DNA of 40,000 nucleotides from the NCBI RefSeq assembly GCF_000611645.1, contig NW_014013557.1, positions 1 to 40,000 on the forward strand. The letters run 5' to 3'. Position 1 is the first letter of the stretch, and the number at the start of each line of letters is the position of its first letter. The notes under the pieces are model-generated. The model was not told where the DNA came from, ran no database searches, and was given only the letters and a program-made list of their open reading frames with translations. Of this stretch, positions 1-12,249 are shown one piece after another. The stretch is from Monoraphidium neglectum. Taxonomy: Eukaryota; Chlorophyta; Chlorophyceae; Sphaeropleales; Selenastraceae. The position numbers and the translations under genes are program-made.

Positions 1-1580
1 GTGCCTGTGACTTGGGCGGGGCTTCGTCATCAGTGGCCATGGGCGTTATGTGCGGGCGAGCAGCGTCTGTCTGCCACAGGTCTTGGATGCTGTCTGGTGT
101 GATCTCAAGGCCCGGGCGCGTCAGCGCCCCGGCCACCGCTTGCAAGGTGCGCTCGCAGACCATCGTGCGTACCTCAATCCGTTCGCACGCACGCGCGCGC
201 AGTGTGCTCCTCTTACCCGCGCTCAGATCTTGTGATCCAGACCCACGCAGAGGAGGACTTCCTATTCAAAGACCTCACACGTCTACGGTCAGCGAGACGC
301 AGCCGGCGGATTCAATAGCAATTGGTTTTAGGAGCCAGTTGTTTGCTTGCAAGCTGAGGCTGCCGGCATCCATGGTATACACCGAGACTTGGACGTGTGG
401 GACCGCGCGCCACAATTGGGGGGTGCATGGACGCCCATCCGCGTCGCGGGCGCATGTTGAGCCGTGATTACAATATGGACGTGCGGGGTATACACATCGT
501 ACGTGCGTGCTGCCGCGGTGCAGCAGCCGCGCACTGCTTCTACATGCTTGGCTGCCCTCCACGTCCGCCACGGCATGCACATCCCCTGCATGGTGCATTC
601 TTCTCGGTTTTGCAGACAAGCAGATGAACCTGGCTGGCGCCAACAAGTGATGCAGGAGACACACCAAATGGCATTCGTCAAACCAGGGCCGCTTTAACGC
701 CGACCTGCTACGCTCCGTCACAATCAGGGCTCAAAATCGCCTGTGCTTGAGCCACGCTGGGTGATGGCGGGAAACAAGTTGGCGCCACACTGGAACGCGG
801 GGCACCTCATATAGGCATAGAGCCTTGCACTTCGCGCCCCACCCAGTGCGGCCTCTGCCAGCAAGTCACGCATGGCTGGCCAGCTGAGGACGGCCACTGC
901 CTGGGGGCGGGGCATTGAAGTTGGAGCCTGTCAACACCAGTTTTCATGATTTGGCAATGCTGGTGCTTGCTCTCCATCCTTCACCATCCATCGCCAACAC
1001 TTGACCTTTTGTTGACACAGCTGGGTGCTCTGTTTGGTCTTCCGTGTGATGAGTGTTGCAACGGGATGCGTCCCAGGAGCCACTGCGCCACAACGATTCT
1101 GATACTGTCGTCAACTGCAGCTTGTAAGATATGACATAATAAACTGTATGTGCTGCCTGAATTGACGATGATTTTGACGGCGTAGCAAGGGATGAGACGG
1201 GGCGGGCTCGTCGCCATTTCAGTTGCAAAGCGGTTGGGTGTGCAGCTGCCTAGGCTGGTGTTGTTGCTCTTTTGTGTAAGGGATGCGGATGCTGAGTTGT
1301 ATCTTCGCATAATTTGATCCCTTCATTGCTTGCCAGACTTGCAGGATCTCGGCACGGATGATCTAGTGTGTCATAAGGTTATGTTTGCTGTGTCACCCCA
1401 AATGGGATATTTCTACCATATACATTTTGGCCGCAAGGGGCCCTAGATTGCGGGCAATGAGGATCCAGTTCACTCTAGGAGGGGTGTGTCCCTCCTCAGG
1501 CGAGCGAAAATGATGCATCAGGCAGAATATAGAAAATCGGATGGCGCTCTCGCATGACCTGCATATGACAGCGCGGCATC
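1..1580. other. Upstream stretch without a recognised gene
   Basis: Open frames here are short, overlap on both strands and match no family I recognise. A TGTAA at 1123-1127 could be the poly(A) signal of a plus-strand gene whose coding part lies before the window. The last few hundred bases, including an AT-richer part near 1360-1530, probably hold the promoter and 5' UTR of the SEC23-like gene. No promoter element could be named with confidence. Confidence 0.4.
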
Positions 1581-4500
1581 ATGTGCGACCGATTCAACTG
1601 CACAAGGGCTGCACTGCGCCGACGCCACGCCCAACCCTTTGCGCCTACGGCGCTACGCACAGGCCTGCTCAAGGACGCCTGCGGTCTGCCCTTCGGCTGC
1701 CTGATCGAACCGCTCGCGACCCCAGCCGATGGCCTGCCCCTCTGCGCCGCCGCTGGCCCGTCCCCGCTGCCGCTCCTCGCGCGCTGCCGCCACTGCTATG
1801 CGTATATCAACCGCTTCTGCGAGCTGGCAAGCGGGGGGTTCACATGCAGCCTGTGCGGCAAGGCGACGGGCCTGGGGGGCGGGCCTGTCGCGGCGAGGTA
1901 CCTCAAGCAGCTGATGGCCCGGGATCTGCTGCCTGAGCTCGCCTGCAGTGTGTACGAAGTTGACGTTGGCGACGCCGATGACCGCGCCGCGGCCGCGGCC
2001 GCCGCCAGCGGCGACGCACGCGACGCGTGGGCAGCGGCGGCGGCGAGCGGCGGCGGCGGGGGGCCGCTGCGAGGGGTAGGGGGCGGCAGCGGGCTGGGGC
2101 GGGCGCCTGCGTATATTGCAGTCGTGGACGCAGCCGGGGACGAGGACTTTCTTGACCTGGTGAGTCTGCGATGGTCACATGTGATGAAAGCAACCCGTGT
2201 TTGCAAGCAGCCGGCGCTGGGCAAGCCGTGGCGTCAGAATCTCGCCCAGCCTCTAAGCGGCCAGCATAACTTCATCGTGTGCCCTTGACGCTGAGGCGCA
2301 TGGCCCCATGACTGCTGCAGCTTTGCTCGCGCCCCCGCTCCAGCCCTGCCGCCTTCGTCCCACCCGCGCCCTCCCATTCCCGCCCCGCCAGGTGCGCACG
2401 TCCCTACTGAGCGTGCTGGACGCTCTGCCCCGCACTGCGCTGTTCGGACTGGTCACGTTCTCAGACCGCATCGGCCTCTGGGATGTCAGAGGTGCGGGCG
2501 TGCTGCTGATATCAGCTCATTGTGGAGGGTCGGGCGGCTGAAAGGAAAGAGGTGACTCGCAACGCGCGCGACCATTGGGCTAGCACGCGCGTCGACGGCC
2601 GCACGCACTGGGTCATCCTCCCCACCCAACCCAGGCGGCGCGCCGCTGGTGCGCTGCCTGCCGGTCCTTGAGGGCCAGCCGCTGTTGGTGCCGCTGGAAG
2701 ACGTGCTGCCGCTGGCGGCGCTGCTGGCGCCGGTAGGGGCGTTCAGAGAGCGGCTAGCTCAGGTGAGGCCGGGCGGCTGGGCGCGGGATTCTGTTGGTCC
2801 CTCGAAACAGGAGTTGAAAGGGACAGCGGTCCGGGAGGCGCCGGCGTCAACCTTGCGCAATTCAGTGCTGCTTGCCTAAGCGGCCACCTTTGTCTTGTTG
2901 TTGGTGCTGGTTTCAAAGCAAGCAGATTTCGGTCGTGGTGGCGCGGTTCTGCATGCTTGGCGTTGCGCAACAGTAGCGAATGAGATGCTGGCGGCGGTAG
3001 CGGTGGGGATTGGTCGTGCCGGTTGTTCGGTGGAGGACTGTGAGCGAGTTGGGCGGTGATGTCACGCATTTGGCCTTGGCGGGGTTGCCAGCGGTGGTGG
3101 TGAGCCTGATGATGCGATGACATCCTGCCGACCCCTGGCGCCGTTGCACCAGGCGCTCGACCTCATCGCAACAGAGGCCCCCATGCAGCCGCCGACGCTG
3201 CAGCCGCCCAGCACGGAGCGTAACCGCAGCCACAGCCCCGACCGTGTGGGGCCCGGCGGAGGCGCGGACGAGGGGGGGCAGCGCAGGGCACTGGGGCCCG
3301 CGTTGCAGGCGATCATTGAGTACCTGGTGGGTTTTGGTGGAAGGGGTTGTCTTGGTGGTGGGAGGAGTGAGGTTGCTGGACGGAGGTGGGAAGGTGGGGT
3401 TTTTTTATTGACCATGGGGCGAGAGTCGATGAGTGAGGAGGCATATGTGAAAACCTTTCTGTGTCGGGGCCAGGGTGCTGCCAGTGGGGCGCTGTTGGAC
3501 TCCGAGGCAGGGCCAGAATTGCTGTCAGAGGTCGCCAGAGGGTCGCCTTGATCGGTGTTGAGTCGTGTGTTCCTGTCCCGCATGCTCCGCCCTAGCAAGG
3601 CAAGCCCACACTTTATGACTCGCAACCGTCGTGCCCCGCAGGACGCTGCCAACGCGCCGCCTACAGGCGCGTCTGGCCACGCGCCCCACGCGCCGCCGTT
3701 CCTTGGGCAGGCCCACCTGCTGCTGATGATCTCAGGGCCTTCCAACATCGGGCCCGGCCGCACGCTGCTGCCAGAGTCCGAGGTAGCCGCGGCCGCGGCC
3801 CCGCATTCGGCAGGCCTGACGGGCGAAGGCGGGGCCGACACGGCGGGCGGCGGCGCGGCCGCACGGAGCCGCGCGTTTTACGAGCAGGCGGCGGTGGCAG
3901 CGGCGAGCGTGGGGGCGTGCGTCGACGTGTTTGCGGTGGCGGGCGTGACGGTGGGGCTGCAGGTGGGCCGCGCGGGCTTGGCGCTCTCTTGCATTCTGAG
4001 CGCCCGCACAGGCCGCTAGTGGGAGGCGCTGGGTGGGTTCTGCTTCTGCCATGGAGCGTGTTGCCCAATTTGGCAGCAAGCTGCCCGGCACTCGTTTGTG
4101 AATGCCCTGCGAGTGCGGCGTGCCTTCGCCTCAATTGCCCCACGGAACTTTTCCCTTTTTGCCAACGAAAACCCTCCTCCAGCCCTGAACAATCGGCATC
4201 TCCAGACAATCACCACCCACTGCCCCCCTGCAGCAAATGGAGCCACTGTGCAGCGCAACCGGCGGCTGCATGTTCCTTTACCCGTCAGCAGAGTCTGCCT
4301 CGCTGCCGCAGGACCTCGTCAGGTGCGGCACGCCCCTGCACACAGCCCCCCAGCCTCACCGCCGACGCGCCCCCCCTCCTTCAAGCAGCTGCTGCCCAGC
4401 CGTCTCCTCCCAGGCTTTGTACTTTTCAAATGACTGTCGCCACCATTGGAATCTCAACTCTCGCCTCTGTTGCGGTGGGGCTTTCTTTACCCCACAAACT

Positions 4501-7021
4501 CCCTGTCGTCCTGCCCGCACGCAAGCAGTCTCCCAAGTGTCAACCCCTCATGCGTTCCCAAACCGCCCCTCCACCCACACAGGCGTCTCGCCGCCGGCCG
4601 CGGCTACGGCGGCCTCCTGCGCGTCCGCACATCCCCCTCGCTCCGCGCCGCCCGCTGCTACGGCCGCGCCTTCGCCGACGGCGGCGGCGACGCGGGGCTG
4701 TTTCACGTGCCCTCGGCCGACGCGGGGACGGCTATCCTCGTCGACCTCGAAAACGTCGAAGCCGGCGTTGTCGACCAGTCTAGGGAGGCCCTGAACCGCC
4801 CCGTGTACGTCCAGGCTGCCTATCAGTACACGCGAGTAGTGGGGGTGCCGCTGGGCAGCGGCCTCGCGGGCAGCCGTCCGGGCAGCACACAGGCGCTGCC
4901 CGTGGCCGCGGACCAGGGCGGCGGTGGCGGCGCGGGCGGCAGCAGCGCGAGCCTTGCGTCGATGGCGGGCGGCGGCGGCGGGGCGCGGCCTTTTGAGGTG
5001 CAGCGGCGGCTGAGGGTCGCCACTTTCAGGTGAGGGTCGCCGCGGGCAAAAGGGGGGTGGGTTACGGTTCGGCGCGGGCGCGTGGCGGAGGCGCGTGATG
5101 TTTGTGCGGCGCGGCTCGAAATCTGCCAGCGCGCGTCACTCGAATGTGCACGGCCACCCCAGGGAGGGGCACCCTGTTGAAAGAGTCATGCATGCACTCG
5201 CGCAGGCCCTCACAGCTTCTATGTGTCTCCGCTCGCTTCTGATCGCCTCCAGCCGCTTGGCTTGGCCCTGTGCTGCTGCACCTGGGATGTTCATGTCACC
5301 TTGCCTGTCTTGTCTGCTAATGCATGAGGTCGGAACCGCCGCCCGCCACTCAAATATCAAAGGCTGTCGCAGGCTCACGCGCCAACTGATATCTACGCGG
5401 CCGTCGACGCCGCCGCCACCCTGGCGGCGCTCACCCACAAGATCGGTCGCGCGGTTACGCAGCAGGGGGTGGTGCAGGCGCGGCCGGTGCTGCGCGACTG
5501 GCTCGTCATATTCGCCGCCAACCGCCACAGGTGCGCGGTGGCGCTGGACCTGCGGCCTGATAGCATTCTTCGACCCTTGGGTGGGTTGTGATATGCGGGC
5601 AATGACAGGGAGTCTCCTGCTTGATGTCCTATTCTGAGTTGACTAGGCAATCGAAGATGCAGAGCAGAGGTGACGGTCGCAGAGGACGGGGGCTGCGGGG
5701 TGCAGGGCCGGCCCCGCTTGTGCTGCTGACTTCAGCAGCGCAGGGGCTGGATGTAGACAGAGCGGATGGGTGATCCTTGCGGATGCCGACGGGATGGCGG
5801 CACCCGTGTGCGCTCCTGTGGAGCTGCCATGCCTGCTGAGGGCCGCTGCTCTCCTTACCCCCTGTGCAGGAACCTGCACCCCAGGGCGTCGGCGCAGGAG
5901 TTGCTGCAGATGCCGGTGGGGCTCAAGGGGCAGAGGTTGGGGGGAAAGGCGCGCCAGGGCAGCTGCGGCGCAATCCAAGGGAGTCTGCCCGTGTCCAGCC
6001 TATTCGCCTGCGCTTGATACTTTCAAGCCAATTCCACCTGCTGTCGCCACCAGACCGTGCTGCCTCCCTTCCAATCATCACCCTCCCCACCTCCACGCGG
6101 CCCTGCCCCCCCCCCCCCTCCCCCCCAGATCGACCTGTCCTTCCCGCAGCACCCCGCCCTCCGCCCCCTGCCCCGCGCCGTCTACGCGCTCCTCCGCAGC
6201 CCCCTCCTCTCCCCGGCCGCCCAGGCCCACCCCGACCTCACGGCGTACCTGCACCACCTCTGGGGCGGCCTGCCCGCGCGCGAGCTCTCGCGGGCCGTGT
6301 ACCCCGAGCTCTCCGCCTGGGCGGGTGCCGACTCGCTGATCGCGACCGGCCTGGACCTTTCAAAAGCGTCGCTGACGTCATCGGGACGTCATCGGCAGCC
6401 GCCGGAGGGTGATGGCGGTGGTACTGCGGCGGCGGGGGCTGGAGAGGCGACCGTGTGGGTCCTGGACGCGTACATTCTGATATTGGTGCTGTACAAGCAG
6501 GGGATCACCAGCATCGGGCAGCAGCAGCAGCAGCAGCAGCAGTGGGCGCCACCCACCACAAGCCTGCTGTGGCAGACGATCGCCAAGACGCGGCAGGTGG
6601 GGTGCCACGGAAAAGCCCTTATGCTGGTCGCTGCAGCACTGCGTTTGCATGAGCGGGGCTGCTGCGAGCAAGGCCTCAACTGCTGCGCGTCAAACCATGA
6701 TCAAACCATGCGCGGTCCAGCAAGTCGAGTATCTTGGGCCAAAGGCAATCCATTTGCACCCGTGGCCCCCAGGCACGCCGCGTGACGCCTCACGTGGAGG
6801 TGGTGGCTGAGGGCAGCGAGGGCGCGGCGCTGTTCGAGTCGCTCCTGATAGACGACCCAGACCCGGAAGAGGAGGGGCAGGATGCGGGCGCCGGCGGCGA
6901 CGCCGGCGGCGGCAACCACGGCGACGGCAGCAGCATGGGGCGGCCGCCGGCGCAGCTCGGCGGCCGGGCTGGGTTTGAGCAGCACGTCCGGGCGGAGGTG
7001 GCGCTGCAGCTGCAGGGATGA
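1581..7021 (+). CDS. SEC23-type COPII coat protein, SEC23D-like
   Basis: Sec23 is the inner-coat subunit of COPII vesicles. With Sec24 it buds cargo from the ER, and it is the GTPase-activating protein for Sar1. Exons by splice signals and phase: 1581-2159, 2392-2491, 2635-2762, 3153-3326, 3642-3962, 4234-4322, 4583-5029, 5363-5530, 5870-5915, 6129-6596, 6773-7021. They join in frame into about 922 codons. The order matches Sec23: a zinc finger with Cys69/Cys72 and Cys89/Cys92 (RCRHCYAYINRFCE), a trunk part with ALFGLVTFSDRIGLWDVRG, then TGGCMFLYPS, the beta-sandwich, the helical part (VLRDWLVIFAANRH, LDAYILILVLY) and a gelsolin-like end. The GLPFG start, the CYAY zinc finger and the ending resemble the divergent plant SEC23D more than canonical SEC23. 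Odd: Ala/Gly-rich inserts near residues 135-180 and in exon 5, and an eight-Gln run. The start is the first ATG of the open exon 1. Confidence 0.86.
6519..6542 (+). repeat. (CAG)8 coding for polyglutamine
   Basis: Eight CAG units inside exon 10 of the SEC23-like gene, read in frame as eight glutamines just after the LDAYILILVLY helix. The tract lies in a loop of the family fold, so it is likely tolerated. Confidence 0.9.
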
Positions 7022-7084
7022 GGGTGTGGTCTCCCACGGCGGTGCTCCTGCTAACCAGGAGCCTCGGCTGCTGTGCTTGCTAAC

Positions 7085-7089
7085 TGTAA
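7085..7089 (+). terminator. TGTAA poly(A) signal of the SEC23-like gene
   Basis: TGTAA is the usual polyadenylation signal of green algae. This copy lies about 64 bases after the SEC23-like stop codon, which is a short 3' UTR for such algae. A later signal may be the one used. Confidence 0.45.
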
Positions 7090-7686
7090 CGCAGCATTCC
7101 ATGGGCAGCTGGTTTTGCTGCTGCTGACGATGCTGCTGAGCTTGGTGAGAAGCGGGCGCGATGTAGCGGGGCTCCAAGTGCGCCGAAGAGGCCAAGAAAG
7201 CTGGCGAATGCCTTCAAACGTTTGAAGAGGCGCAGCGTCCCTACGTCGTGTGAGAGGAGTGTGACACGGCCCAAGCTGACTGACGGCCGGCCCTTCCAAG
7301 GCAAACAGCTCAGCATCATTGTGCGCATGTGCGGCACGCGGCCGAGCGCATCCTTGAGATGAGCCTGCCAACCTGCGTGTAGCAACCATGCTGGCGAAGG
7401 CCAATCACGGCCTTTGCCAGCATGATTGTATGGGCTGTGGGAGTTGAGGGCGCCGCCGCTGCGACGCATCGGTGCGTGATGTCCTGCATAAACCATTGAT
7501 TAGCGCTGCAATTGTGTTGCTCGATCTCGGCACGCACCCTCAGCATGCCCTTGCCAAGTGCAAGGTCACACATGAACGGAGGACGGGCGTGGGAAGAAGG
7601 GGGCTGCCTTGGGAGGAAAGGTGGGTTGCCGCAGAAAGTCGGGCAAAATGAGGGCCGAGTGCAGCCCCCATAACAGAGTAGCCCTC

Positions 7687-7831
7687 CACACACACACACG
7701 CATGCGGCACGCACGCACGCACGCACGCACGCACACGCACAGACACACACACACACACACACGCACAGACACACACACACACACACATACATACACACAC
7801 ATACACACACACACACATGAACACACACACA
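7687..7831. repeat. (CA)n microsatellite with GCAC blocks
   Basis: Compound tract of CA repeats interrupted by GCAC and TACA units, about 145 bases, ending about 220 bases upstream of the BOU-like start codon. Confidence 0.92.
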
Positions 7832-8052
7832 TTTCAACCCTGCGATCAGACTGCCATGCCGCAGTGCCGTAAGGGGCCCAGACGCTTTCCGAATGCAGAT
7901 CTCAATCTTCAGGTTGATGGTGGAGAAAACACATACATAAAAAGCCGTAAAACAATTTTTTTTGTGCCTAGGCCGCTGTATGCTCTTTCTTTTCGAAAAA
8001 GTTCCAAGGCCTCGTGGCCGAGGACGCATTGTGCGAGGCCTGGCAGGCCAAA

Positions 8053-11039
8053 ATGCACAACGCACCGGCAGCTAGCAGTCTAGACGCACTGGCGGTAGTC
8101 AACTCTGTGCAGGCCGTCCCCGCGCCAATGTCGCAAGATGTGCAGCAGGCGCACGCGCCCAATAGCAAGGGAGTGACAATGGCCCTCGATCTGGCAGCAG
8201 GCACAGCGGCAGGCACGGCGCAGCTACTAGTGGGGCATCCATTTGATACAATCAAGGTGAACAGCAAGGCGCCGCAGTCGGCGCCAGCACACCACGCTGT
8301 GCTGGCACTCACATGGACATGTGGGTGCGCACATGGCTCATGCGCACGCAGGCTGTGCCACCGGTACGGCAATGGCAAACAGCCAGAAAAACCCAGGAGT
8401 ACGCACCTGATACAGCCTGGGCCGGATTGCATCCAGTGTGGTTTTTCGCGTAGGGAGCGCCCTTGTCAAAAGGCAAGTATTGGGTGTCCTGACTTGCTCT
8501 CAATTTTGCCTGCGCTCCTCACAGGTCAAAATGCAGAGCCAATCTGCGGCGCCCGCGGCGGCGCAGTTCCGAGGCCCCCTCGATGCCGCGCGGCAGACGC
8601 TCGCCAAAGAGGGCCTGCGAGGCTTCTACAGGGGTGAGCGCCGCGCCCTTCGGCATCGACAGCGAGGGAGCCGACGGACCCAACCAGCACCCTTCGTTGC
8701 GCTGCAGCCGGGGGCGCAAGGATCTTTTGTAAGGCTGCCCTCCAGCCGCTCACTCCACACTCATCCTCATCCTACGCCTGTTTGCGTGCAGGCATGGCCG
8801 CGCCCTTTGCTACGGTGGCGCTGTTCAACGCCATCCTGTTCTCATCCCGGGGCCAGGCCCAGGCGCTGCTGGCGCACGAGGATGGTGCGCGCTCGGCAGC
8901 CGCGCGGGGCGGGCACGCAGGGGACGCCTGCAAAAGGTTGGGAGCGGCCCTGCAGCGGCCGCCGCCATCCCGCTGCTCTGACCCCTCAGGTTGTAATTCG
9001 CTGCAAGCACCTTAGCTGACATCTCCTTGCACAACTCTTTTGGAGTGAGCGCACACACTCACTCTTGCACAAACATACATGTAACATGTTCACACCTGCA
9101 CAGACGTGAACACGTGCACACACATCCACACGCATATTCACTCACGCGTGCTTGTCCACAAATCCACTTGTGCACGCATGCGGCCGTGCAGGCAGCCCCT
9201 TGACGCTGTCAGACGAGCTGCTGTCGGCCCTCGCCGCCTCCGCGGCCGTGTCGCTGGTGGCCTGCCCGACCGAGCTGCTGAAGTGCCGGCTGCAGGCTCA
9301 GGGGGACAAGAAGGTGGCGGCGGCGCGGCTGGCGGCGGCGGGCGTCGACCCTGGATCGGTGGGCGCCGCTTGGCCGCTGTCTGCTGCGTCTTGTGCTGGC
9401 CGCTTTTGCGCCGGTCTGCAGCACGTGTGGAGAAGCGAGCTCTTGGAAGCGGCGGCGGCAGCTGCGGCGGCAGCGCCTGCGCTGCGCCCTGGGAGATATG
9501 CTGCTGGACAGCGCACATGCGCCCTCGTCCTTTTGCCGCGCTGTTCGCCTGGCGCCATCCCAGCCCCACGCCGTCTCCTGTTTCCCTCTTATGATCCTTG
9601 CAGGCGGCGCTGTACCGCGGGCCGCGTGACGTGGCACGGCACGTGCTGCGCAACGAGGGGGGCCTGCCGGGCTTGTTCAAGGGGCTGGGCGCTACGCTGC
9701 TACGGGAGGTGCGCTCAATCTGCAATTATCCCCTCCAGCGCGTGCCCCTCCTCAAGCTGGGCCTCGTGAGCCTTCCAAGCGGCTTGGGAGGTGCAGGCAG
9801 GCGCTCGCACCTCGTCACACGTTTTAAGCAGCTGCAGCAGGCTGGCAGTCGGTCGATTGTCCGTGGGGGCCGGTACGGGCCGCGGCCGCTGCCACAGGGA
9901 GGCATCGAGGCCTCCGGCCACCAGTTCCAAGCCGGAGCGCCCCCCCTCCCCCCCCCTTCCTTCCCGCAGTCCTTGGGCAACCTGGCAATGTTTGGGGTCT
10001 ACCACCTATCCAAGGAGGCCATCGCACACAGTAAGGTGCGGCTCCCGTGGAGCAGGGGTTGCCATGCTGGCGCGCCCTGCATGCCAAGGCGTCAAGCAAT
10101 GCTGAGCTTCTGCATCTTTGCGCAGCGAGGCACGCCTGTGTGCTTGATTTTGTTGGGCTTCAAAGCCCAGGGCTGCATGGGCCGGGCACCGTCAGGCTGT
10201 TCCACCTGCATCCCTCAACAATCACCTGGTGTGTTACCTCCCTCTCCTTCCTCTGTCCCCTGCCTCAGGGCGTCCCCACCAGCTCCCTCGGCTTCAGCGA
10301 CAACCTGCTGGCTGGCGGGCTGGGAGGCACTGCGTTCTGGCTGGCCTGCTACCCGACTGACATCGTCAAGTCAAAGCTGCAGGTGTCATGAGGATCATGT
10401 GGGGTTGGGCGTGTGTGTTCGCCATTGACACCGCTCACTCTCTTGTCTGCTGGTCACTACGGTATTAATGTCCTCGATCCAACAGGCGGTTCAGGAGCCA
10501 GCCTGAGAGCTTATTAGGGAAAATGCTGGCTAAAGCTAAGCACACATAGGACAGAAGCTCTGAAAAATCAACATGCACAACAGCAGCAAGGAGGTGCTGC
10601 TGTGGCTGTTGTAATACAGCCCACTTTTATCGCAAGTGCATGTTTGAGCAGGGTCGCATGCCTGCTCAACGCTCTACTAGGTGTCCTGCCTGCCGCGCAC
10701 GTACACATCAGCCCTCCCTCCTGCAGCCGGCTCAGTGCGATGGCCATCTGCGAAATGCCTAAGCAACAGGCGCCACGACGTCTCTCTCTCCCTACAATGT
10801 GGTACCCCATCTCCACCACCCTGCGTCGCAACCTGCCCCCCCCCCATCCCCAGGTAGACTCGTACACTGCCCCCAAGTACCGCGGGATGGCGGACTGCGT
10901 CCGCCAGGTCATCGCCGCAGACGGCGTTGCGGGGCTGTTCAGGGGATTTGGGCCCGCGCTGCTGAGAAGCTTCCCTGCCAACGCCGTGTGCTTTGCCACA
11001 TACGAGGCCGTGGCGTCGCAGCTACAGGGCAGGGGGTAG
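8053..11039 (+). CDS. Mitochondrial carrier family protein, BOU-type
   Basis: Six-helix inner-membrane carrier with three repeats. Exons: 8053-8256, 8525-8633, 8792-8884, 9192-9358, 9604-9708, 9970-10035, 10269-10382, 10854-11039. They join in frame into about 347 codons ending in TAG. Each repeat has the carrier signature P-x-[DE]-x-x-[KR]: GHPFDTIKV at residue 61, ACPTELLKC, and YPTDIVKS, each followed by the expected EG-type half motif (EGLRGFYRG, EGGLPGLFKG, DGVAGLFRG). The stretches APFATVALFNA and CPTELLKCRLQAQG are close to plant A BOUT DE SOUFFLE, first described as an acylcarnitine-type carrier and later reported as a mitochondrial glutamate carrier needed for photorespiration. Substrate in this alga is inferred only. 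The first ATG of exon 1 gives an N-terminal arm of about 45 residues before helix 1; an in-frame GTG lies 39 bases upstream. Confidence 0.88.
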
Positions 11040-11695
11040 TCAGAGTGACCCGACCACGAGGGCCCGCCTTGCGATGCGACACAGCAGGTTGGGATCTGTC
11101 GAGGTTGGTGTTGCGCGTAGCCTAGGCGCACCCCCTGACCTGGGAACTCACTTTCTTGCATGAATGGATTGCACAGCCCTATGCAAGGGCTGCGGATAGT
11201 ATGGGCACGCACTGCACAGGCGGGCTACAGTGCCGGCCCGCCCCTCGCTCTGGCTACTGGTGGCAACGGCAGGTTGTCAGAGTGTGCGGCAGGCCCATGC
11301 ATCAATCCCTCATTGCGTGTCCCTGGCTCGTGTGTGGAAGCAATGTTTTCAGGTCCAATCCGCTTGAGCAGCGGCGCGCCGGCAGAGATGTGTGCACTTA
11401 CGTATGGGCCCACGCGTGGGGGCCCTGTCGAGAACACCGCCGTGGCCTATCGCCCACTGCGTTATATGTAGCGTTGCTCGATTCTGGCCATCTGCCCTGT
11501 TTTTGTGGAATCTTCAGCAGCGCGTTGACCTGTCAGTTCTAGAGAATTGCGCACACCCTCAGCATGCACACGCAGCAGCACCAGCAGCAATGAATGCCAC
11601 CAATCGCTCACAATGTCGCTTGCTTGAAAGCGGCCCTGTGCTAAGCAGAACAACCACATTGCCACCTCGCATTTTTGAAAGGTCTAATTGCCCCA

Positions 11696-11700
11696 TGTAA
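11696..11700 (+). terminator. TGTAA poly(A) signal of the BOU-type gene
   Basis: First plus-strand TGTAA after the BOU-type stop codon, about 657 bases downstream. That fits the long 3' UTRs usual in these algae. Another copy follows at 11745-11749. Confidence 0.45.
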
Positions 11701-12211
11701 GCCAGCCAGGATGACATTCTAATTTTACTTCTGGGAATCATATGTGTAACAGACCAGCTGCGTTTCTTGTTCCGAAACGGCGGGCGCGGCGATTTTCAAG
11801 GGTGTGATAGGTGCGTGTCCAAGGGTCAACAAGCACGTCCACACTCGTTTGAGGCGACCACAGGGGTGACCACAGGAGTGAAGGCGCCGCATTGATTGCC
11901 GTGTGCTGCTGCGTGCAGCCAGCTGCAGCTGCCCTGCAGCGCTGTGCTGTGGCAGTGTGCTGCCTGCTGTGCGTGGTTGTGTGCTCCTGCAGCCACCAGC
12001 CTGTGTGTTGCAGCGCTATCTGAACCCGGCACGCGCCTGCGCCCCCCCTGGACCTAGAAAAGAAAGGACGCTTGCTTAGTGGGCTTCCTGCTGAGAGGGC
12101 CCCTGGTGTCCAGCTTCAATACTGTCATGCCGAGTAGCACAACAAAGTGGTGCCGTGTTAGTGTCTTTTCAAGTGATGCCCTCTACACAGTCAAATCGCA
12201 CACGTTTATAC

Positions 12212-12249
12212 AGGACTCTGCCGCCGCGCGAGGACTCTGCCGCCGCGCG
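12212..12249. repeat. Perfect 19 bp tandem duplication
   Basis: The unit AGGACTCTGCCGCCGCGCG occurs twice head to tail with no spacer, in otherwise non-repeated intergenic DNA. Replication slippage is the simplest cause. Confidence 0.9.

Larger units (their letters stand above)
7022..8052. other. Gap between the SEC23-like and BOU-like genes
   Basis: Apart from the candidate poly(A) signal and the CA/CG-rich microsatellite at 7687-7831, nothing here looks coding. Long open frames on both strands over the microsatellite are low-complexity Cys/Val/Thr/His strings. The AT-richer 7915-7995 just before the next start codon is probably 5' UTR or core promoter. Confidence 0.55.

Noticed and set aside
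7540..7872. Several long open frames on both strands made of Cys/Val or Thr/His strings
   Set aside because: They are translations of the (CA)n microsatellite and have no normal composition or family match.
7316..8065. A 249-codon minus-strand open frame upstream of the BOU-type gene
   Set aside because: Its middle is microsatellite and the rest lacks family resemblance.
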